A stretch of 64,000 bases of DNA from UBA1926 sp036732005 (GCA_036732005.1 DAINDF010000003.1:124001-188000); one strand, 5' to 3'; counted from the first letter of the stretch, positions 35,169 to 46,104 are shown. A program made the numbers and translations. The notes: generated from the letters alone by a model not told the origin.

Positions 35169-35909
35169 GTGATCCAATCCAAAGCCGAACAACAAACACC
35201 GCGGCTTCTCCTGGTGGTCGCCGCCCCCGCTGAGGCCCGCGCGGTCCGGGCGGGCATGGGAAGCCGCAGGGAGGATCCACCCCCCACTTTTTGGGTACTT
35301 GAGCCCCTCGGACCCTGGTTCGATCTCGTCGTCTCGGGGGTCGGGAAGGCCCAGGCCGCCGGGGCGGCCGCGTGGGCCTTCGACCCGGCCCGGCACGCCG
35401 GGGTGCTGAGCGTTGGGGTGGGCGGGGCGCTGCCGGGCTCGAGGCTCACCCCTAAATCGGTGGTTTTGGGGACGGCAAGCCTGTTCGCGGATGAGGGCAG
35501 CGCCATGCCGGGGGGGTTTCGCACCATTGATGCGATGGGATTCCCCGCCGGTGGATTCGGGCCTGACGGGGCGGCCCCGCCGCCGAGCTGGCTGGAGGCT
35601 CTGGCCCCCCTCGCCGATGTGGCCGGGCCGATCGCGACGGTCTCGACCTGTTCGGGGACCGATGAACTCGCTGCGGAGGTCGCCCGGCGGACCGGGGCGG
35701 TCGCCGAGGCGATGGAGGGGGCCGCGGTGGCGGCGGCGGTCAGCCGGATGCCGGCCGACCCCCGCCCTGCGTTTGGCGAGATCCGGGTGATCAGCAACAG
35801 CACGGGGGACCGGGAGCGGCAGGCCTGGGATCTGGCGGGGGCGCTCGAGCGGCTGGTGGACCTCGCGCGGGCCCTGGCGGCGATCGGCGGGCGGCTCGCG
35901 CGGCCCTGA
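35169..35909 (+). CDS. mqnB: Futalosine hydrolase MqnB
   Basis: The 246-residue protein has a purine nucleosidase fold: LLLVVAAPAEARAVRAGM, LVVSGVGKAQAAGAAAWAFD, SVGVGGALPGSRL, and the MqnB-specific close IRVISNSTGDRERQAWDLAG. The catalytic glutamate/aspartate region includes AEAMEGAAVAAAVSRM. MqnB removes hypoxanthine from futalosine in the alternative menaquinone pathway. The start is GTG at 35169 with a weak ribosome site. Other mqn genes are not in the window. Confidence 0.87.
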   Translation: MIQSKAEQQTPRLLLVVAAPAEARAVRAGMGSRREDPPPTFWVLEPLGPWFDLVVSGVGKAQAAGAAAWAFDPARHAGVLSVGVGGALPGSRLTPKSVVLGTASLFADEGSAMPGGFRTIDAMGFPAGGFGPDGAAPPPSWLEALAPLADVAGPIATVSTCSGTDELAAEVARRTGAVAEAMEGAAVAAAVSRMPADPRPAFGEIRVISNSTGDRERQAWDLAGALERLVDLARALAAIGGRLARP

Positions 35910-35979
35910 TCGGCGGCGCTGCTCTCGGTGCCCGGGGCCCGGGGGGCTCCTGTAGGATGCGGCCCGAAGGGAGCCCGCG

Positions 35980-38100
<2,121 letters not shown>

Positions 38101-38354
38101 GCCGATCTCTTGTTCATTTTGTGCTCGGTGCTTACTGCCACCTTGGAGCGTGACGGCGGATCGGGGCCGCCGTCTGCTCGTGGTTCACCCTTCGGGTTGA
38201 ACCACGGCACCGAGGGCCGAGGACGATCGGGAATTCATTTGACCACAGAGGCGCAGAGGGCACAGAGGGGGAGGTGGGCGTGGCGTGCTTGGATTCGGTG
38301 GGGGCACCACGCGCCGCTGAAGCGGCGGGTGGTGGCACCGGGAGGGGAAGTTGG
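38101..38354 (+). repeat. 254-bp structured repeat, unit 1
   Basis: The first of three head-to-tail units, it begins one base after the acs stop. It has outer arms CTCGGTGC (38124-38131) and GCACCGAG (38207-38214) enclosing two hairpins: GACGGCGG/CCGCCGTC (38152-38174, 7-nt loop) and GGTTCACCC/GGGTTGAACC (38182-38203, with one bulge). A later hairpin pairs CACCACxCGCCGCT with AGCGGCGxGTGGTG (38305-38334). Between them lies ACCACAGAGGCGCAGAGGGC, a word of the type widespread in bacterial intergenic repeats. It differs from unit 2 at a handful of positions. Confidence 0.9.
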
Positions 38355-38608
38355 GCCGATCTCTGGTCCATTTTGTGCTCGGTGCTTGCTGCCACCTTTG
38401 AGCGTGACGGCGGATCGGGACCGCCGTCTGCTCGTGGTTCACCCTTCGGGTTGAACCACGGCACCGAGGGTCGAGGACGATCGGGAGTTCATTTGACCAC
38501 AGAGGCGCAGAGGGCACAGAGGGGGAGGTGGGCGTGGCGTGCTTGGATTCGGTGGGGGCACCACGCGCCGCTGAAGCGGCGGGTGGTGGCACCGGGAGGG
38601 GAAGTTGG
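38355..38608 (+). repeat. 254-bp structured repeat, unit 2
   Basis: This unit has the same length and layout as unit 1. The changes relative to unit 1 (for example CTTACT to CTTGCT, TTGGAG to TTTGAG, GGGGCC to GGGACC, GGGCCG to GGGTCG) leave the main stems intact. It is nearly identical to unit 3 over the shared part. Confidence 0.9.
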
Positions 38609-38726
38609 GCCGATCTCTGGTCCATTTTGTGCTCGGTGCTTGCTGCCACCTTTGAGCGTGACGGCGGATCGGGACCGCCGTCTGCTCGTGGTTCACCCTT
38701 CGGGTTGCACCACGGCACCGAGGGTC
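38609..38726 (+). repeat. 254-bp structured repeat, unit 3 (5' part only)
   Basis: The unit matches unit 2 through GCACCGAGGGTC with one change (TTGAACC to TTGCACC), then diverges at 38727. It retains the outer arms and the first inner hairpin; the second hairpin loses one pair. The following 38727-38870 stretch leads to amtB and shows no gene or clear promoter. Confidence 0.9.
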
Positions 38727-38870
38727 TTGACCTGCTTGAAGCGAACGAACTGTGGTAACGCAGAGGAGAGGGGGCATCTGTGCGCGCCAGAATCTGCGGG
38801 CGCGGCGCGTCAAGGGTCTTCCACTTCATCGGCGACCTCTGTACCTTCTCCGCTTTCCGGGGGTCGGCAG

Positions 38871-40238
38871 ATGAACAGCACTAGGCTCGGCGGGCGGCTC
38901 GGGGTGTTCGTGTTTCTTGTCGCGATCGGGGCGGCCGTGGCGCTCGCCCCGGCCCAGGACGCGGCCCCGCAGCCGGATGAGACGCAGCAGCAACTCGCCG
39001 CGCTGACGCTCATGGCGAACAACACCTGGATGCTCGTCGCCGCGGCGCTGGTGTTCGTGATGCACCTCGGCTTTGCGATGCTCGAGAGCGGGCTGACGCG
39101 GGCGAAGAACACGGTCAACATCCTGTTCAAGAATGTCGCGATCGTGGGGATCGGCCTGCTGACCTATGCGCTGTGCGGGTTCGGCCTGATGTACCCCGGC
39201 GGTGACTCCGCGGGGGGGTTCTTCGGGTTCGCGGGGTTCGGCATCGGTCCCCCGGAGGGCTACGACGCGCTGACCTACGCCGGGGGAAAGTACACCTACT
39301 GGACGGACTTCATCTTCCAGGGGATGTTCGCGGCGACGGCGGCGACGATCGTGTCGGGCGCGGTGGCGGAGCGGGTGAAGCTGCACTCGTTCCTGATCTT
39401 CAGCGCGATGTATGTCGCGCTGGTCTACCCGGCCGTCGGGATGTGGAAATGGGGCGGGGGGTTCCTGAACGAACGCGGGTTCCACGACTTTGCCGGCTCG
39501 ACGCTCGTCCACTCCGTGGGGGGGTGGGCGGCGCTTGCCGGCGTCATCGTGCTCGGGCCGAGGCTCGGGCGGTACATCCCGGTCGAGAACGGGCGGGGCG
39601 TGATCGTGCGCCCGATGATGGGTCACAACATGCCGCTCGCGGCGATCGGCGTCTTCCTGCTCTGGTTCGGGTGGTTCGGGTTCAACGGGGGCTCGGTGCT
39701 CAGCGCCGACCCGGAGGCGGTGAGCCTGGTCTTCGTCACGACCTGCCTCGCGGCGGCGGCGGGGATGTTCGGGGCGATGGTCCCGGCGTGGGTCATCGCC
39801 CGCAAGCCCGATCTCTCCATGACGCTCAACGGCGTGCTCGCCGGGCTGGTCGGCATCACGGCGGGCGCGGATGTGGTCTCCCCGTTCGAGTCGGTGCTGA
39901 TCGGCGGGATCGCGGGGGTCCTGGTGGTCCTCGCGGTGATCGCGCTCGACCGGCTCCGCCTCGACGACCCGGTCGGCGCGATCTCCGTGCACCTGGTCTG
40001 CGGCGTGTGGGGAACGCTCGCGGTTGGTATCTGGGGAACGGACAAGAGCCTGGTCGAGCAGGCGATCGGCGTCGGCGCGGTCGGCGCGCTCTGCTTCCCG
40101 GCGGCACTGATCCTGCTGGTCGGCCTGCGGCGCACGCTCGGCCTGCGCGTGGGCCGGCAGGAAGAACTGGGCGGGCTTGACATCGGCGAGCACGGGATGG
40201 AGGCGTACAACGGCTTCCAGTTCTTCACCACGCAGTGA
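38871..40238 (+). CDS. amtB: Ammonium transporter AmtB
   Basis: The 455-residue protein has a signal-like helix (LGVFVFLVAIGAAVALAPAQ), then the Amt membrane core with TLMANNTWMLVAAALVFVMH, LGFAMLESGLTRAKNTVNIL, FAGSTLVHSVGGWAALAGVI and ISVHLVCGVWGTLAVGIWGT. The pore histidines are present in the VHSVGG and VHLVCG blocks. Amt conducts ammonia across the inner membrane and is blocked by PII. ATG 38871 starts the gene; longer in-frame sequence lies in the repeat and is not coding. glnK follows after 18 bp. Confidence 0.96.
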   Translation: MNSTRLGGRLGVFVFLVAIGAAVALAPAQDAAPQPDETQQQLAALTLMANNTWMLVAAALVFVMHLGFAMLESGLTRAKNTVNILFKNVAIVGIGLLTYALCGFGLMYPGGDSAGGFFGFAGFGIGPPEGYDALTYAGGKYTYWTDFIFQGMFAATAATIVSGAVAERVKLHSFLIFSAMYVALVYPAVGMWKWGGGFLNERGFHDFAGSTLVHSVGGWAALAGVIVLGPRLGRYIPVENGRGVIVRPMMGHNMPLAAIGVFLLWFGWFGFNGGSVLSADPEAVSLVFVTTCLAAAAGMFGAMVPAWVIARKPDLSMTLNGVLAGLVGITAGADVVSPFESVLIGGIAGVLVVLAVIALDRLRLDDPVGAISVHLVCGVWGTLAVGIWGTDKSLVEQAIGVGAVGALCFPAALILLVGLRRTLGLRVGRQEELGGLDIGEHGMEAYNGFQFFTTQ

Positions 40239-40256
40239 TCCCCGCGGGAGAGAGCC

Positions 40257-40616
40257 ATGAAACTGATCATCGCGTACATCCGCCCGGACACCTTCACCGA
40301 TGTGAAGCAGGCGCTGCTCCGCGCCGATGTCACGAAGATGTCCGTGACCAACGCGCTGGGGTGCGGGGCCGAGAAGGGGTATCACGAGACCTACCGCGGC
40401 GCGGACATCGAGATCGACCTGCTCAAGAAGGTCCGCCTCGAGATCGCGGTCAACGACAACTTCGTGGACAAAACAGTCGGCGCGATCCTCGAGCACGCCC
40501 GGACCGACGGGCCCGACCACTCCGGGGACTACGGCGACGGGAAGATCTTCATCCTGCCGCTGGAAGATTGCATCCGCATCCGGACCGGCGAGCGGGGCGG
40601 GGACGCGATCGGGTGA
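40257..40616 (+). CDS. glnK: PII nitrogen regulatory protein without the uridylylation tyrosine
   Basis: The 119-residue protein has the PII fold: MKLIIAYIRPDTFTDVKQAL, KMSVTNALGCGAEKGYHETY, LLKKVRLEIAVNDNF and the C-loop CIRIRTGERGGDAIG. Position 51, the tyrosine that GlnD uridylylates in E. coli, is isoleucine (RGADIEIDLL, codon 40407-40409), and position 49 is alanine, not the phosphorylated serine of cyanobacteria. Position 46 keeps a tyrosine. Binding of ATP and 2-oxoglutarate should be kept. It is linked to amtB, its expected partner. Confidence 0.95.
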   Translation: MKLIIAYIRPDTFTDVKQALLRADVTKMSVTNALGCGAEKGYHETYRGADIEIDLLKKVRLEIAVNDNFVDKTVGAILEHARTDGPDHSGDYGDGKIFILPLEDCIRIRTGERGGDAIG

Positions 40617-40637
40617 ACACGCCCCGCCCCCCGGGGC

Positions 40638-43139
40638 TCAGGCGCCGCCCGCGTTCGGGCAGGCGCCGCCGCACGAGCCGCAGGGATCGGTCGGCGGCGC
40701 GGCCGCCCGCTCTGATCGGGCGTAGCCGAGCAAGCGGAGGCTGTTGAGCACGACGACGACGGTCGAGCCCTCGTGCAGCAGCACGGCGAGGGCGAGCTTG
40801 GCGAACCCGAGGGCCGCGAGCGGGCTGACGACCGCGATGACGCCGAGCGCGATGACGAGGTTCTGGGTGATGATCCGCCGGGCGAATCGGGAGAGACCGA
40901 TCGCCTGGGGGAGGTGGTCGAGATCGCTCCCCATCAGGACGACATCGGCGGTCTCCATCGCGACATCGGCGCCGGCGGCGCCCATGGCGATGCCGATGTC
41001 GGCCTTCGCGAGGGCGGGGGCGTCGTTGACACCGTCGCCGACCATCGCGACCCGGCCGTGCCGCGCGCGGAGTTCGTCGATGACGCGGAGTTTGTCCTCG
41101 GGGAGCAGCCCGGCGTTCCAGGCGTCGAGGCCGACCCGCTCGGCGATCGCGTGGGCGGCGGCCTCGTGGTCACCGGTCAGCATGGTCATGTGGCGTATGC
41201 CCATGGCGTGCAGCGACCGCAGCACGCCCGGGGCCTCGTCGCGGAGTTGATCGGCGATGCCGATGAGCCCGAGCACGCGGGCCTCGTCGGCGACGACGAC
41301 GGCGGTCATGCCCTGCCCCATCGCGTCCTCGATCGCGCGGCGGGTGCGCTCGTCGGGCGTCGGGTGCCCCGCCCCGGGCTTGCCGACGCTGATCCGCCGG
41401 CCCTGCACGAGGGCGGAGGCGCCGGTGCCGCTGACCTGGCGGACCTCAAGGGCCTCCTCGATGGTGATGCCGCGGGCGGTGGCCTCCTCGACGATGGCGT
41501 CGGCGAGCGGGTGGGTGACCTGCGACTCGACCGCCGCGGCGAGGGCGAGCAGCCCGGGTTCATCGAGCCCCTCGGCGGGGTCGACGCGGACGACCGCGGG
41601 CCGGCCCCGGGTCAGCGTGCCCGTCTTGTCGAAGGCGATGGCCCTCGCTTTGCCGAGCGCCTCGAGGTAGGCCCCGCCCTTGAGCAGCACACCGATCTGG
41701 GCCGCCCGGGCGACGCCGCAGAGGATGGCGGCGGGCGTGCCGATCGCGAGGGCGCAGGGCGAGGCGGCGGTGAGGAAGGCCATCGCGCGGTAGAACGCCA
41801 CGCCGAAGGTCATCTCGGTCAGCAGGGGCGGCAGGGCGATGAGGGCGATTGTCGCGACGAAGACCGCGGGGACATAGACCCGCTCGATCTTGTCCGTGAA
41901 GAGCTGCGTGGGCGATTTGCTCGCCTGCGCCTCCTCGACCATGCGGATGACGCGGGCGAGCGTCGTGTCCGTCGCGGGGCGGGTCACCTCGACGATCAGG
42001 CGGCCCTCGCCGTTGATCGAGCCGGCGAAGACCTCGTCGCCCTCGCGCTTGTCCACGGGGGTGCTCTCACCGGTGAGCGTCGCCTGGTTGACGGCCGAGG
42101 CGCCGGACTCGACCCGCCCGTCCACGGGGAGCCGGTCGAAGGGGCGGACGAGCACGCGGTCGCCGACGCGGACCTGCGCGACCGCGACGAGGCGCTCGCC
42201 CTCGCCGTCGCGGAGCACGGTCGCCTGCTCGGGCGCGACCTCGGTGAGCGCGCGGATGGACCGGCGGGCCCGGCTGAGCGCGAGGTGCTCGCCGGCGGCC
42301 CCGAGCCCGAAGAGGAAGAGCAGGAACGCGCCTTCCTCGTAGTGCCCAAGGGCCGCGGCGCCCGCGGCGGCGACGAACATGAGAACATCGACATCGAGCC
42401 GGCGCTGGCGCAGGGCCGAGATCGCCTCGGGGAAGGTCTCGGTGCTGGTGCACAGGGCGCTGAGCGCGAGCAGTGTCAGGCGGAGCCAGTGCGGGCCCTC
42501 GAGCAGGTGGACCAGCAGCCCGTTGACCAGGAACAACCCGCCGAGCAGGACGAGCGCGAGCTGCGGCTGCCCGGCGAGCCACGCGGCGACCCTGACCGGC
42601 AATGCCGGGCGGCGAGGTGCGGCACGCGGCGCGGTCTCGCCCTCGCAGATGCGGGCGGCCTCGAAATCGGGGCGGACCCCGAGCCGCGCGAGCGTGCGCG
42701 AGAGCTCGGGCAGCGCACACCGACCGGGGTCGTACCGCACGAACACGACCCCCGCGGCGTGGGAGGCGGTCGCCGACACCTCGGGCAGGCGGCTCAGCGC
42801 CGCCTCGACCCGGCGGGCGGCCCCGTCGGAGTTCATGCCCTCCACGGGGAGCACCAGGCACGAGGGCGCCGCGGGCGCCACGGCCGGGCCGATCGGCGCC
42901 CCGTCGCGGGTGAGGTGGTGCTGGCGGTCCGGGCATCGGGCGGCGGCGACAAGGTCCGCCCGGGCGATCCGGCGTTCGTCGTAGCGGACGCGGACGCGGA
43001 GCGGGCCCGCGTCGCGGAGCATCTCGACCTTCTCGACGCCGGGGCGGTCCTTGAGGCGGTCCACCGTGCAGACGGGGCAGGCGGCGTCCTCGCTCGGCGG
43101 GTGGTCGTCGTCGTGGATGCGGAGCAGGAGCTCTTGCAT
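40638..43139 (-). CDS. P1B-type heavy-metal ATPase, SPC motif
   Basis: The 833-residue ATPase begins MQELLLRIHDDDHPPSEDAA and has two HMA-like N-terminal domains (ACPVCTVDRLKDRPG; the second lacks CxxC and has VEGMNSDGAARRVEAAL). The core has LTGESTPVDK, the metal site AASPCALAIGTPAAILCGVA, AFDKTGTLTRGRP, THPLADAIV, MVGDGVNDAPALAKADIGIA and the last-helix HEGSTVVVVLNSLRLLGYA. SPC together with HEGxT suggests a zinc, cobalt or cadmium exporter, not a copper pump. The cysteine-rich tail DPCGSCGGACPNAGG may bind metal. Confidence 0.93.
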   Translation of the reverse strand: MQELLLRIHDDDHPPSEDAACPVCTVDRLKDRPGVEKVEMLRDAGPLRVRVRYDERRIARADLVAAARCPDRQHHLTRDGAPIGPAVAPAAPSCLVLPVEGMNSDGAARRVEAALSRLPEVSATASHAAGVVFVRYDPGRCALPELSRTLARLGVRPDFEAARICEGETAPRAAPRRPALPVRVAAWLAGQPQLALVLLGGLFLVNGLLVHLLEGPHWLRLTLLALSALCTSTETFPEAISALRQRRLDVDVLMFVAAAGAAALGHYEEGAFLLFLFGLGAAGEHLALSRARRSIRALTEVAPEQATVLRDGEGERLVAVAQVRVGDRVLVRPFDRLPVDGRVESGASAVNQATLTGESTPVDKREGDEVFAGSINGEGRLIVEVTRPATDTTLARVIRMVEEAQASKSPTQLFTDKIERVYVPAVFVATIALIALPPLLTEMTFGVAFYRAMAFLTAASPCALAIGTPAAILCGVARAAQIGVLLKGGAYLEALGKARAIAFDKTGTLTRGRPAVVRVDPAEGLDEPGLLALAAAVESQVTHPLADAIVEEATARGITIEEALEVRQVSGTGASALVQGRRISVGKPGAGHPTPDERTRRAIEDAMGQGMTAVVVADEARVLGLIGIADQLRDEAPGVLRSLHAMGIRHMTMLTGDHEAAAHAIAERVGLDAWNAGLLPEDKLRVIDELRARHGRVAMVGDGVNDAPALAKADIGIAMGAAGADVAMETADVVLMGSDLDHLPQAIGLSRFARRIITQNLVIALGVIAVVSPLAALGFAKLALAVLLHEGSTVVVVLNSLRLLGYARSERAAAPPTDPCGSCGGACPNAGGA

Positions 43140-43323
43140 AAAGCCGCTCGCGTGTTCGGCGAATCGTACGCCCGGGTGGATCGCAGAACCCGACCGCGTG
43201 GTCCGCAAAGGCGCCCGGTTCTTTTCATGTGTCGGCCACTCCGGGCCGCCGGATGAGGCGGGGACGCGGACCTGGCGGGCCCCGCCGTCCCCGCCGTGGA
43301 CCTCGGCCCCCTATCTTGTGCGC

Positions 43324-43830
43324 ATGGAGCAGGCCAGAAGCCCCCTCGTCGGCGTGATCATGGGCTCATCGACGGACTGGGAGACGATGCGGCACGCCGC
43401 GGAGATGCTCGCCGAGCTGGGCGTGCCCCACGAGACGCGGGTCGTCTCGGCCCACCGGACGCCCGACCTTCTGTTCGAGTACGCCGAGGGCGCTTCGGTG
43501 CGCGGGCTCGAGGTCATCATCGCCGGGGCGGGCGGGGCGGCCCACCTGCCGGGGATGGTCGCGGCGAAGACGGTGCTGCCGGTGCTGGGGGTCCCGGTGC
43601 AGAGCCGGGCGCTCAACGGGCTGGACAGCCTGCTCTCGATCGTGCAGATGCCGGGGGGGGTGCCGGTCGGGACGCTGGCGATCGGGCCCGCGGGGGCGAA
43701 GAACGCGGGGTTGCTGGCGGCGTCGATCGTGTGCAACGCCCACCCGGAGTATCTGCCGGCGCTGGAGAAGTTCAGGGCGGAGCAGACCGAGCGCGTGCTG
43801 GCCGAACCGGATCCGGAGAAGTCCGCGTGA
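43324..43830 (+). CDS. purE: N5-carboxyaminoimidazole ribonucleotide mutase PurE
   Basis: The 168-residue class I PurE has VGVIMGSSTDWETMRHAAEM, VVSAHRTPDLLFEYA with the catalytic histidine, and IIAGAGGAAHLPGMVAAKTV. It converts N5-CAIR to CAIR in purine synthesis. The TGA overlaps the GTG of the next gene (GTGA), so PurE and the PurK fusion are coupled. Confidence 0.96.
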   Translation: MEQARSPLVGVIMGSSTDWETMRHAAEMLAELGVPHETRVVSAHRTPDLLFEYAEGASVRGLEVIIAGAGGAAHLPGMVAAKTVLPVLGVPVQSRALNGLDSLLSIVQMPGGVPVGTLAIGPAGAKNAGLLAASIVCNAHPEYLPALEKFRAEQTERVLAEPDPEKSA

Positions 43831-45470
43831 GCGATCTTCGCCCTCCGGGTCTGCTCGTCTGCTGGGGCTGCGGCTACAACCTCGCCGATCACCGGGGTGG
43901 TTGCTGCCCGGAATGCGGCGGTCTCACGGTCGCCTATGAGACGCGGCCATCGCCGAGCGCAGCGGACTGGTGCGCCGCGGGGGTGCTGGTGCTCCAGTTC
44001 GTCTACGGTGCGTTCTACTTCGCCGTGAACCCGAACGGGTTGGCCGGCTTCGGGCTCAACGAACTCGGGACATCAGCCCTCTTTGCGTCCGTCTACATCG
44101 GCGGCATTGCGAGCGGCGTGCTCGCGTTGCTGAAGCCAAGAAGGCGACTGCTGGCCGGAGCGGCCGCGGCATGGCTCGGGCTCGCGGGCCTGTTCGCGGT
44201 GCTCGCCGTCTGGGTCCTCTCGCAGACCGTCCACCCGCTCGGGGAGCCGCTCACGATCTTGCTGATCGCCGGGCTGCTGACGCTCAACACCGTCTCGTGG
44301 GTGGCCTTAGGCCACCGCCTGCTCTATCGCAGCATGGTGCACACCCCGATCTCGGCGAACCTCGATGCACAGGTCGGCATCCTCGGCGCCGGGCAGCTCG
44401 GGCGCATGCTCGGGCTCGCGGGCGTCCCGCTCGGCGTGCGCTGCCGGTTCCTCGATGCGCACGCCGTCTGCCCCGCGGCCGCGGTCGGCGAGGTCGTCCA
44501 CCAGGGCTTCGAGATCGGGCCGCACCTGGATCGGTTCGCCTCGGGCGTGGGCGTGGTCACCTACGAGTTCGAGAATGTCCCGGTCGCGGTCGCCGAGCAC
44601 CTGGCGCAGCACGCGACCGTCCGCCCGTCGCCCCGGTCGCTCGAGATCGCGCAGGACCGTCTCCGCGAGCGCGAGTTGTTCGCGAGCCTGGGGATCGACT
44701 CGCCCCGCTGGGCGGCGGTCGGCTCGTTCGACGATCTCGCGGCGGTGATCGACAACTTCCCGATGCCCGCGATCCTCAAGACCCGCCGGATGGGCTACGA
44801 CGGGAAGGGGCAGGCGCGGCTCGCCACGCCCGGCGATGCGCGGGCCGCCTGGGACGCGATCGGGCGCGTGCCGGCGATCCTCGACGAGATGATCCCGTTC
44901 GTGCGCGAGGTCTCGGTCGTCGCGGTGCGCGGGGTCGACGGACAGACGCGGTGCTACCCCCCGGTCGAGAATGTGCACCGGGGGGGCATCCTCCGCCGGT
45001 CGATCGCGCCCGCCCCGGGGCTCTCGCCCGAGCGGGGGGCGGAGTTGGAGCGGGCGACCGGGGCGATCGCGGAGGCCCTGGGGCATGTCGGCGTTCTCGC
45101 GGTGGAGTTCTTCGAGACGGCGGACGGCCGGGTGCTGGCGAACGAGTTCGCGCCGCGGGTGCACAACACGGGGCACTGGACGATCGAGGGAGCGCAGGCC
45201 AGCCAGTTCGAGAATCACTTGCGGGCGATCCTGGGGCTGCCCCTGGGGTCGACCGAGGCCCGGGGGCACGCGGCGATGGTGAACATCATCGGGGACTGGC
45301 CCGACCGGGAGGCGCTGCTTCGAATCCCCGGGCTGCACCTTCACGATTACGACAAGGCCTCGAGGGCGGGGCGGAAGATCGGGCATCTGACGGTCGTTGA
45401 GACCGACGAGGGCGCGATGCGGCAGCGCCTCGCGGCGATCGAGGCCCTGGTCGACCCCTGCCACGGGTAG
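43827..45470 (+). CDS. purK: Zinc-ribbon/membrane domain fused to PurK (N5-CAIR synthetase)
   Basis: One open frame of 547 residues runs from GTG 43827, which has GGAGAAG 8 nt upstream and overlaps the purE stop. Residues 1-40 form a zinc ribbon (LLVCWGCGYNLADHRGGCCP then ECGG). Residues 48-165 hold four membrane helices. PurK begins near residue 170 (ANLDAQVGILGAGQLGRMLG) and is complete, with ATP-grasp blocks ILKTRRMGYDGKGQARLATP and VEFFETADGRVLANEFAPR. ATG 44334 could start PurK alone, but no ribosome site precedes it and no stop separates the parts. The stop is TAG. Either a membrane-anchored PurK or two genes with a lost stop. Confidence 0.85.
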   Translation: MSDLRPPGLLVCWGCGYNLADHRGGCCPECGGLTVAYETRPSPSAADWCAAGVLVLQFVYGAFYFAVNPNGLAGFGLNELGTSALFASVYIGGIASGVLALLKPRRRLLAGAAAAWLGLAGLFAVLAVWVLSQTVHPLGEPLTILLIAGLLTLNTVSWVALGHRLLYRSMVHTPISANLDAQVGILGAGQLGRMLGLAGVPLGVRCRFLDAHAVCPAAAVGEVVHQGFEIGPHLDRFASGVGVVTYEFENVPVAVAEHLAQHATVRPSPRSLEIAQDRLRERELFASLGIDSPRWAAVGSFDDLAAVIDNFPMPAILKTRRMGYDGKGQARLATPGDARAAWDAIGRVPAILDEMIPFVREVSVVAVRGVDGQTRCYPPVENVHRGGILRRSIAPAPGLSPERGAELERATGAIAEALGHVGVLAVEFFETADGRVLANEFAPRVHNTGHWTIEGAQASQFENHLRAILGLPLGSTEARGHAAMVNIIGDWPDREALLRIPGLHLHDYDKASRAGRKIGHLTVVETDEGAMRQRLAAIEALVDPCHG

Positions 45471-45488
45471 GGCGTGCGGAGGACGACG

Positions 45489-46079
45489 ATGCCAACGGTT
45501 GCGGTGGTGTACCACTCCGGGTTCGGGCACACCAGGGCGGTCGCCGAGTCGATCGTGCGCGGGGCCTCCGGGGTGCCGGGCGTGGCGGCGACGCTGGTGA
45601 GCGTTGCGGACCTGCCGTCCCCAGGGCCCGGGCGGGTGCTGGGGGGCCGCTGGCCCGAGCTGGACGCGGCGGACGCGATCGTCTTCGGGTGCCCCACCTA
45701 CATGGGCTCGGTGAGCGCGGAGTTCAAGCGGTTTATGGAATCGAGCGGGTCGATCTGGTATCGGCAGGGGTGGCGGGACAAGCTCGCCGCGGGGTTCACC
45801 AACGCGGGCGGGCTGAGCGGGGACAAGGTCAACGCGTTGATCGACATCGCGATGTTCGCCTCGCAGCACAGCATGATCTGGGTGAGCCAGGGGCTGTTCT
45901 ACAACCGCGAGGGGATCAACCGCATGGGCTCGTGGATCGGGATGCAGGCCCAGTCCGACGACGGGCCGCCCGATCAGACCCCGCCGCCCGAGGACCACCG
46001 CACGGCCGAGCTGTTCGGCGAGCGGGTCGCCCGGGCGGCGGTGCGCTGGGCACGGGGCGGGGCCGACGAGCGGCGTTGA
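45489..46079 (+). CDS. Flavodoxin-fold NAD(P)H:quinone oxidoreductase (WrbA-like)
   Basis: The 196-residue protein has the FMN loop VAVVYHSGFGHTRAVAESIV, VFGCPTYMGSVSAEFKRFME and AAGFTNAGGLSGDK, which match the flavin-binding pattern of WrbA-type oxidoreductases. GGAGGA precedes ATG 45489. A SQHSMIWVSQGLFYN stretch corresponds to the substrate-side loop. It lies 18 bp after purK and is probably in the same transcript. Confidence 0.87.
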   Translation: MPTVAVVYHSGFGHTRAVAESIVRGASGVPGVAATLVSVADLPSPGPGRVLGGRWPELDAADAIVFGCPTYMGSVSAEFKRFMESSGSIWYRQGWRDKLAAGFTNAGGLSGDKVNALIDIAMFASQHSMIWVSQGLFYNREGINRMGSWIGMQAQSDDGPPDQTPPPEDHRTAELFGERVARAAVRWARGGADERR

Positions 46080-46104
46080 CCGGCGCGAGCGGGAGGCCCG
46101 GGCC

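Noticed and set aside
35169..35909. MTA/SAH nucleosidase (Pfs) instead of futalosine hydrolase
   Set aside because: The close RVISNSTGDRERQAWDL is characteristic of MqnB rather than Pfs.
38101..38726. CRISPR array
   Set aside because: The units are 254 bp long, contiguous and without unique spacers.
38274..38870. Upstream extension of amtB through the tandem repeats
   Set aside because: The extension comes from repeat sequence open in all frames; the Amt signal-like helix starts at 38871.
38727..38870. Sigma-54 promoter for amtB-glnK
   Set aside because: No GG-N10-GC type element (TGGCAC-N5-TTGC) is present before amtB.
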